From NCBI GenBank assembly GCA_020216985.1, contig JAIWOH010000133.1, positions 1 to 10,000 of the forward strand: DNA of 10,000 bases. Reading direction: 5' to 3'. Below the pieces are notes generated by a model. It had not been told where the DNA came from. It ran no database searches and saw only the letters and a program-made list of their open reading frames with translations. This document shows, one piece after another, positions 6,766-10,000 of this stretch. Position 1 is the first letter of the stretch, and each line of letters starts with the position of its first letter. The position numbers and the translations under genes are program-made. The DNA comes from Nitrospira sp. GTDB lineage: Bacteria; Nitrospirota; Nitrospiria; Nitrospirales; Nitrospiraceae.

Positions 6766-6780
6766 TCCGTACCTTACGGA
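6766..6780. promoter_or_regulatory. Perfect palindrome in the erpA leader
   Basis: TCCGTA-CCT-TACGGA has perfect 6-bp arms around a 3-base centre. It starts about six bases after the predicted erpA transcription start, a position suited to a repressor site or a 5' mRNA hairpin. It does not match the IscR site pattern I know. Confidence 0.3.
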
Positions 6781-6792
6781 CTCGGCTCGTTT

Positions 6793-6820
6793 AGTGTAGC
6801 ACCTCTTCCCCCAAGATCAA
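6793..6820 (-). promoter_or_regulatory. Predicted promoter of erpA
   Basis: On the minus strand, TTGATC (6815-6820, 4 of 6), a 16-base spacer and TACACT (6793-6798, 4 of 6). The start would be near 6786, giving a 45-base leader. It lies in the 100-base gap after the ferredoxin gene, where no convincing terminator is seen, so readthrough from nuoF-ferredoxin is also possible. Confidence 0.45.
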
Positions 6821-6841
6821 CACCCCCGACCTTCCGGCCGT

Positions 6842-7171
6842 TCACAAGCCCGGCAGGTCGCGGCCGTGAGTTTCCCACTTGCTTTTCGGAACGCGCACAA
6901 CGACATCGCCCAACACCCGCGCCTGACACGCCAATCGATGCCGAGGATCGCTCAGCGCCTCACGATCCAAGAGGTCCTGTTCATCAAAATCGATTTCGGA
7001 GAGATGTTCCGAGCCTGCTTCAACTTCGACCCGACAGGTCGTGCACGACGCGTTGCCGCCGCAATCATGATTCAGGGGCAAGCCCAGGGCTTTTGCCGCA
7101 TCCAGAAGCGACGTATTGGCGTCCACTTCTCCGGTCCATTCTCCATGATGCAGGAAGGTCACTCGTGGCAT
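6842..7171 (-). CDS. [2Fe-2S] ferredoxin, plant/adrenodoxin type
   Basis: A 109-residue electron carrier. The cluster motif is Cys-x5-Cys-x2-Cys in HDCGGNASCTTC (Cys37, Cys43, Cys46), with a fourth Cys82 in RLACQARV, the usual layout of this ferredoxin fold. The frame is open up to 7306 but overlaps nuoF; ATG 7171 has a GGAG ribosome binding site six bases upstream and matches the family N-terminus. The start is 16 bases after the nuoF stop on the same strand, so the two are almost certainly one operon, which suggests electron exchange between NuoF and this ferredoxin. The partner is inferred from context only. Confidence 0.93.
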   Translation of the reverse strand: MPRVTFLHHGEWTGEVDANTSLLDAAKALGLPLNHDCGGNASCTTCRVEVEAGSEHLSEIDFDEQDLLDREALSDPRHRLACQARVLGDVVVRVPKSKWETHGRDLPGL

Positions 7172-7187
7172 CACGATCTCCAGACCA

Positions 7188-8492
7188 TCACGATGGGACA
7201 CCGGCACCGACCGTTTCAGCCTGATAGGGACACCGCCCCAGCCGAATGTGCTCCTCGTACTCATGACGGAACAGCCTGACGCTGCTCTGCACCAAAACCG
7301 ATGCACCCGTCACCAGGGTGCAATAGCCGGTGCCTTTGACAAAACCGCAGAGCTGCAACAGACTGTCGAGGTCCTTTTGCGTGCCATGGCCTTCTTCGAT
7401 CTTGGTCATGAGCGCGGCCAAGTTGATCGTGCCCATCCGACAGGGAGGACATTGGCCGCAACTCTCGTTCTTGAAAAACTTTGAGAACTGGAGCGTCTTC
7501 CCCACCATGCACGTGGCGTCATCCACGACGATGACACCCGCCGAGCCCAGGCCGGTTCCCGCTTGCTTGAGCGAATCGAAATCCATGCGGAGGTCGAGTT
7601 GATCGGCCGTCACCATCGAAAATGCCGGCCCCCCTGGAAAGACCGCCTTGATCTTGCGACCTCCGGGCACGCCTCCTCCGCACTGCTCGATCAACGTCCG
7701 GATCGTCACCCCCATGGGCATTTCGTACACGCCGGGACGGTTGACGGCCCCGCTCAATGAAAACATCATGGTGCCCGGACATTTTTCCGTCCCCACTTGG
7801 GTAAACCACGCCGCTCCTTTTTGGAGAATCCGAGGAACGTTGCAGAGCGTCTCGACGTTGTTCACCAAGGTCGGCTTTCCATACAAGCCGAAGTCGGTAG
7901 GATAAAAGGGCGGCTTCTGCCTGGGCATGGCCGGACGCCCTTGCATCGATTCCAACATGGCGGTCTCTTCACCCGCGACGTAGCTCCCATAGCCCTCAAA
8001 AATTTGCAGGTCCACGTCGACACCGCTTCCGAAGACGTTGGTCCCCAGAAGACCGCGCGCTTTTGCCTGATCCAGCGCCTTTTTCAGATTCTCCCGCTCT
8101 TCATGATACTCATGATTCACATAAATGAACGAGGCTTTGGCCTTCACCGTATGCGAAGCGATCAAGCACCCTTCGATCAATTGATGGGGGAGCATCCGCA
8201 GCAAATGACGGTCTTTGAACGTCCCCGGTTCATGTTCGCCGGCATTGCAGACAAAGTATCGCTCCCGGACCCGATGATTGAGCACCTTGTCCCACTTGAC
8301 TCCCGTGGGGAACCCGGCTCCCCCTCGCCCTCGCAGACCGGATTTCTTGAGCTCCTCCACCACCTGCGCCGCGCTCAATTCCTTGACGCAGCGTTTCCAT
8401 GCCCCATAGCCCCCGACGTTCAGGTAGCCGTCGATCTCCCACGGCTCGCCTTCAAGTTGCTGAACCAGTCGCGGCTCTTCACCGATCAGCAT
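7188..8492 (-). CDS. nuoF: NADH dehydrogenase subunit NuoF-like flavoprotein
   Basis: NuoF carries FMN, the NADH site and the [4Fe-4S] cluster N3 of complex I and related NAD-linked dehydrogenases. The protein is 434 residues; E. coli NuoF is about 445. Visible features are the FMN/NADH loop GLRGRGGAGFPTG (52-64), VAGEETAMLES (172-182), KPTLVNNVET (206-215), and the cluster ligands Cys345, Cys348, Cys351 (SCGQCPPCR) and Cys391. The motif usually NADE-x-EPGT reads NAGEHEPGT (83-91), with Asp replaced by Gly. No NuoE or NuoG gene is adjacent; instead a [2Fe-2S] ferredoxin follows by 16 bases. It may therefore serve a complex other than standard complex I. ATG 8492 has GGAG six bases upstream; a GTG one codon earlier is less likely. 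A good promoter lies upstream. Confidence 0.93.
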   Translation of the reverse strand: MLIGEEPRLVQQLEGEPWEIDGYLNVGGYGAWKRCVKELSAAQVVEELKKSGLRGRGGAGFPTGVKWDKVLNHRVRERYFVCNAGEHEPGTFKDRHLLRMLPHQLIEGCLIASHTVKAKASFIYVNHEYHEERENLKKALDQAKARGLLGTNVFGSGVDVDLQIFEGYGSYVAGEETAMLESMQGRPAMPRQKPPFYPTDFGLYGKPTLVNNVETLCNVPRILQKGAAWFTQVGTEKCPGTMMFSLSGAVNRPGVYEMPMGVTIRTLIEQCGGGVPGGRKIKAVFPGGPAFSMVTADQLDLRMDFDSLKQAGTGLGSAGVIVVDDATCMVGKTLQFSKFFKNESCGQCPPCRMGTINLAALMTKIEEGHGTQKDLDSLLQLCGFVKGTGYCTLVTGASVLVQSSVRLFRHEYEEHIRLGRCPYQAETVGAGVPS

Positions 8493-8514
8493 CACCGACT
8501 CCGCTTGTTATTAT

Positions 8515-8542
8515 GTACCTTCAGCTATGTATCCTCAGCGAT
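8515..8542. repeat. Imperfect tandem repeat, two 14-bp units, in the nuoF leader
   Basis: GTACCTTCAGCTAT (8515-8528) is followed at once by GTATCCTCAGCGAT (8529-8542), with 11 of 14 positions identical. The pair lies between the predicted nuoF transcription start (near 8552) and its start codon, so it would be in the mRNA leader. Two copies could form a tandem protein- or RNA-binding site, or be chance. Confidence 0.3.
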
Positions 8543-8558
8543 GATTTCTCCCGCTGGC

Positions 8559-8588
8559 ACTATACGGCTCCTTTTCCCGGCCCGTCAA
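8559..8588 (-). promoter_or_regulatory. Predicted sigma70 promoter of nuoF-ferredoxin
   Basis: On the minus strand, TTGACG (8583-8588, 5 of 6), an 18-base spacer and TATAGT (8559-8564, 5 of 6). This is the best promoter match in the window by combined score. Transcription would start near 8552, giving a leader of about 60 bases. Confidence 0.6.
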
Positions 8589-8615
8589 GGCAATGGCCGA
8601 CGCCTAGGCCCCAAT

Positions 8616-8710
8616 CGTCGAACACGACGGGCTAGGAGACCCATCAACCTCTAGGCATAGAGGGGATGATTGGAATCTTGGGGAACGCCGCCGGCGGAGG
8701 CTCCTCCGCC
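8616..8710. repeat. Cluster of three perfect short hairpins
   Basis: The 236-base gap between the membrane-protein gene and nuoF has no gene I can support. It contains three perfect inverted repeats in a row: CGTCG-AACA-CGACG (8616-8629), CCTCTA-GGCA-TAGAGG (8648-8663) and GGCGGAGG-CT-CCTCCGCC (8693-8710). None has a U-tract on either strand, so they are not standard intrinsic terminators, though the last lies 18 bases after the membrane-protein stop and may help end or stabilise that mRNA. Confidence 0.4.
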
Positions 8711-8728
8711 AGCGAGAAGGACAGCCTT

Positions 8729-9316
8729 TTATCGAAAGTGGCTGCCTGCCCCCATGAAAAACAACATGGGAATCGACAGCATAAAGTTCACGCGAGAGGC
8801 CAGCAACGCGGTCCGCCCCCATTGCGCCATTTCAGGCGGCGCCGGAGTCCCCTGCGCGGCGGCGGTCACGGCGGCGATGATCTTCTTCTGGTTCGGCCAG
8901 ATGATCCCATGGACGTTGCCCATCATGATGATGCCGAGCAATCCTCCGATCGCCAGGGCGACCGCTCCCGTGCCGCCCTTGTGGTACATCATACCGTACA
9001 AGAGCACGCCCGCCAGTACCGTCACCGTGGCCCCATGACGGAACCAATTGAGCGCGGCCGGCATAAGTTTCGGAATCACGATGTTTTTGGTCGGCCCATC
9101 CAGACTTTTTAAAAAGGCGGCGTTGATCAAGTTAAAGAAATACAACAAGCCGATCCAGGTGATCCCCGCCAGGAAATGGATCCACCGGAGAATCATCTGG
9201 GGCCAATCGGCTTCGCCGGCACCGATGCCGGTCAATCCCAAATAGACGACGATCAATACGACGGAGAGCGCAAACCCCGCGGCCATGGTCTGCAATGGAT
9301 CTTCAAGAAATTTCAT
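8729..9316 (-). CDS. Integral membrane protein of the urate oxidase N-terminal (PuuD-like) family, no cytochrome c domain
   Basis: A 195-residue protein with about five membrane helices (roughly 12-31, 42-66, 95-111, 117-140, 172-190). The helices carry conserved-looking histidines in RWIHFLAGITWIG (His47), NWFRHGA (His94) and GNVHGIIWPNQKK (His136), which match my recall of the membrane domain found in the membrane urate oxidase PuuD. PuuD itself carries a C-terminal cytochrome c domain; here the protein stops after the membrane part, so urate oxidation should not be assumed. The histidines could bind heme, which is inference. ATG 9316 has a strong AAGGAGG ribosome binding site with short spacing. 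It has its own predicted promoter downstream of mdh. Confidence 0.78.
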   Translation of the reverse strand: MKFLEDPLQTMAAGFALSVVLIVVYLGLTGIGAGEADWPQMILRWIHFLAGITWIGLLYFFNLINAAFLKSLDGPTKNIVIPKLMPAALNWFRHGATVTVLAGVLLYGMMYHKGGTGAVALAIGGLLGIIMMGNVHGIIWPNQKKIIAAVTAAAQGTPAPPEMAQWGRTALLASRVNFMLSIPMLFFMGAGSHFR

Positions 9317-9352
9317 AATCCTCCTTGTCGCACGGTTGACGATCAGCCTGTG

Positions 9353-9382
9353 TCTCTACTTCAGTCGTTCTCCGAATGTCAA
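9353..9382 (-). promoter_or_regulatory. Predicted promoter of the PuuD-like membrane protein gene
   Basis: On the minus strand, a perfect -35 TTGACA (9377-9382) with an 18-base spacer and a weak -10, TAGAGA (9353-9358). The start would be near 9346, with a leader of about 30 bases. It lies in the 164-base gap after mdh, where I see no convincing mdh terminator. Confidence 0.45.
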
Positions 9383-9480
9383 GTCACCGCACCGGCCTCT
9401 CGACAAGGTGCCGACGAACCGGCAGCACCGAATGGAATGGTCGCCGACCGCACATTTTTCCATGAGCAACCCGGCGGGGG

Positions 9481-10000
9481 TTACGCCATCAGCTCGTCGA
9501 CCCTCGCACACAGCTCTCGCACCGCATTGGCCGACGCGTTCAGTGCCGCTCGCTCGTCAGGCTCAAGATCGTATTCAACGATCTCTTCGACGCCGGCGCG
9601 TCCGATCCTGACCGGAACGCCGACGATCACGTTCTTGAGCCCGTACTCCCCCTCGCAGAGAACGGAGCACGGCATCACCCGCTTTTCATCCTTGTAAATC
9701 GCCTCCACCATATCCACCGCCGAAGCCGACGGCGCGTAAAAGGCGCTGCCCGTCTTCAGTAAGCCGACGATTTCGGCCCCCCCGTCACGTGTGCGCTTGA
9801 CGATCGCGTCCAGCTTCTCCTTGGACATCAGGGCCGACACGGGCGTGCCTCGGACCGTCGTGTAGCGGGGAAGCGGCACCATCGTGTCGCCGTGCCCTCC
9901 CAGCACCATGGCCTGAACGTCCGGTCCCGGCACGTTCAACTCCTCCGCGATGAACGAGCGCATGCGGGCCGAATCCAACACCCCTCCCATACCGATGACC
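9481..10000 (-). CDS. mdh: Malate dehydrogenase (LDH-like type), C-terminal part (cut by window edge)
   Basis: This enzyme interconverts malate and oxaloacetate with NAD(H) in the TCA cycle or its reductive form. About 172 residues, the C-terminal half of an expected ~310, are present; the 5' end lies beyond 10000. The segment [12 protein letters not shown] holds the substrate-binding Arg, and [14 protein letters not shown] holds the catalytic His, both conserved in the LDH/MDH family. [20 protein letters not shown] and [16 protein letters not shown] are typical of LDH-like malate dehydrogenases. The residues that separate malate from lactate use are in the missing part, so specificity is inferred from overall resemblance. 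The gene ends 164 bases before the membrane-protein gene on the same strand. Confidence 0.93.
   Translation of the reverse strand, partial: VIGMGGVLDSARMRSFIAEELNVPGPDVQAMVLGGHGDTMVPLPRYTTVRGTPVSALMSKEKLDAIVKRTRDGGAEIVGLLKTGSAFYAPSASAVDMVEAIYKDEKRVMPCSVLCEGEYGLKNVIVGVPVRIGRAGVEEIVEYDLEPDERAALNASANAVRELCARVDELMA

Noticed and set aside
6828..6841. Hairpin CGACC-TTCC-GGCCG just after the ferredoxin stop
   Set aside because: The stem is 5 bp including a G-U pair and there is no U-tract, so it is not a supportable terminator.
8604..8822. Minus-strand open frame of 72 codons in the gap upstream of nuoF
   Set aside because: It overlaps the membrane-protein 3' end out of frame, has no SD and no recognisable features, and crosses the hairpin cluster.
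9176..9697. Plus-strand open frame of 173 codons
   Set aside because: It is antisense to the membrane-protein gene and mdh, both clearly recognised.

Overview
This 10 kb window is ordinary-looking bacterial chromosome. It is GC-rich, densely coded and has short gaps. No mobile element, integrase, CRISPR array or rRNA is visible. The gene set (LDH-type malate dehydrogenase, a free-standing NuoF-type flavoprotein with a [2Fe-2S] ferredoxin, a urate-oxidase-N-terminal-type membrane protein, an ErpA/IscA protein, FolE with a PTPS, RarA, a PilZ protein, an ABC-F protein and PurA) suggests a chemolithotrophic or respiratory Gram-negative bacterium. Nitrospirota/Nitrospira is my best guess, but this is an impression from gene content and not a proven assignment.

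Layout, left to right. Positions 1-179 carry the 5' end of purA on the minus strand, with a promoter and a terminator-like hairpin in its short leader. Positions 426-577 hold a sigma70-type promoter and tRNA-Ala(GGC) on the plus strand. A plus-strand ABC-F ATPase gene (690-2537) follows and meets a small PilZ-like gene (minus, 2534-2926) tail to tail, with the stops overlapping. rarA (minus, 2979-4274) lies just upstream of pilZ and is divergent from an alpha/beta hydrolase (plus, 4404-5201). The hydrolase converges on a pterin pair: PTPS (5896-6291) followed by folE (5229-5852), both minus. Upstream of these, still on minus, are erpA (6421-6741), a [2Fe-2S] ferredoxin (6842-7171) and nuoF (7188-8492). 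Then come a 236-base gap rich in hairpins, a five-helix membrane protein (8729-9316), and the 3' part of mdh (9481 to beyond 10000).

How the genes fit together. The right half is a redox block: malate dehydrogenase, an NADH-oxidising/FMN/[4Fe-4S] subunit paired with a ferredoxin, a membrane protein with conserved histidines, and an Fe-S cluster carrier that could mature these proteins. FolE makes 7,8-dihydroneopterin triphosphate from GTP, and the adjacent PTPS is the enzyme that would use it. The left half holds housekeeping functions: AMP synthesis, tRNA, ribosome-associated ATPase and replication-fork maintenance.

The least expected observations are regulatory. Both purA and the PTPS-folE pair have a predicted promoter followed directly by a terminator-like hairpin with a U-tract, and then about 32-36 bases to the start codon. 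Also notable are a NuoF without NuoE or NuoG but with a ferredoxin, carrying a substitution in its FMN/NADH-site motif, and a PTPS whose active-site spacing is of the biopterin type and not the QueD type. I did not find a clearly novel multi-gene system.
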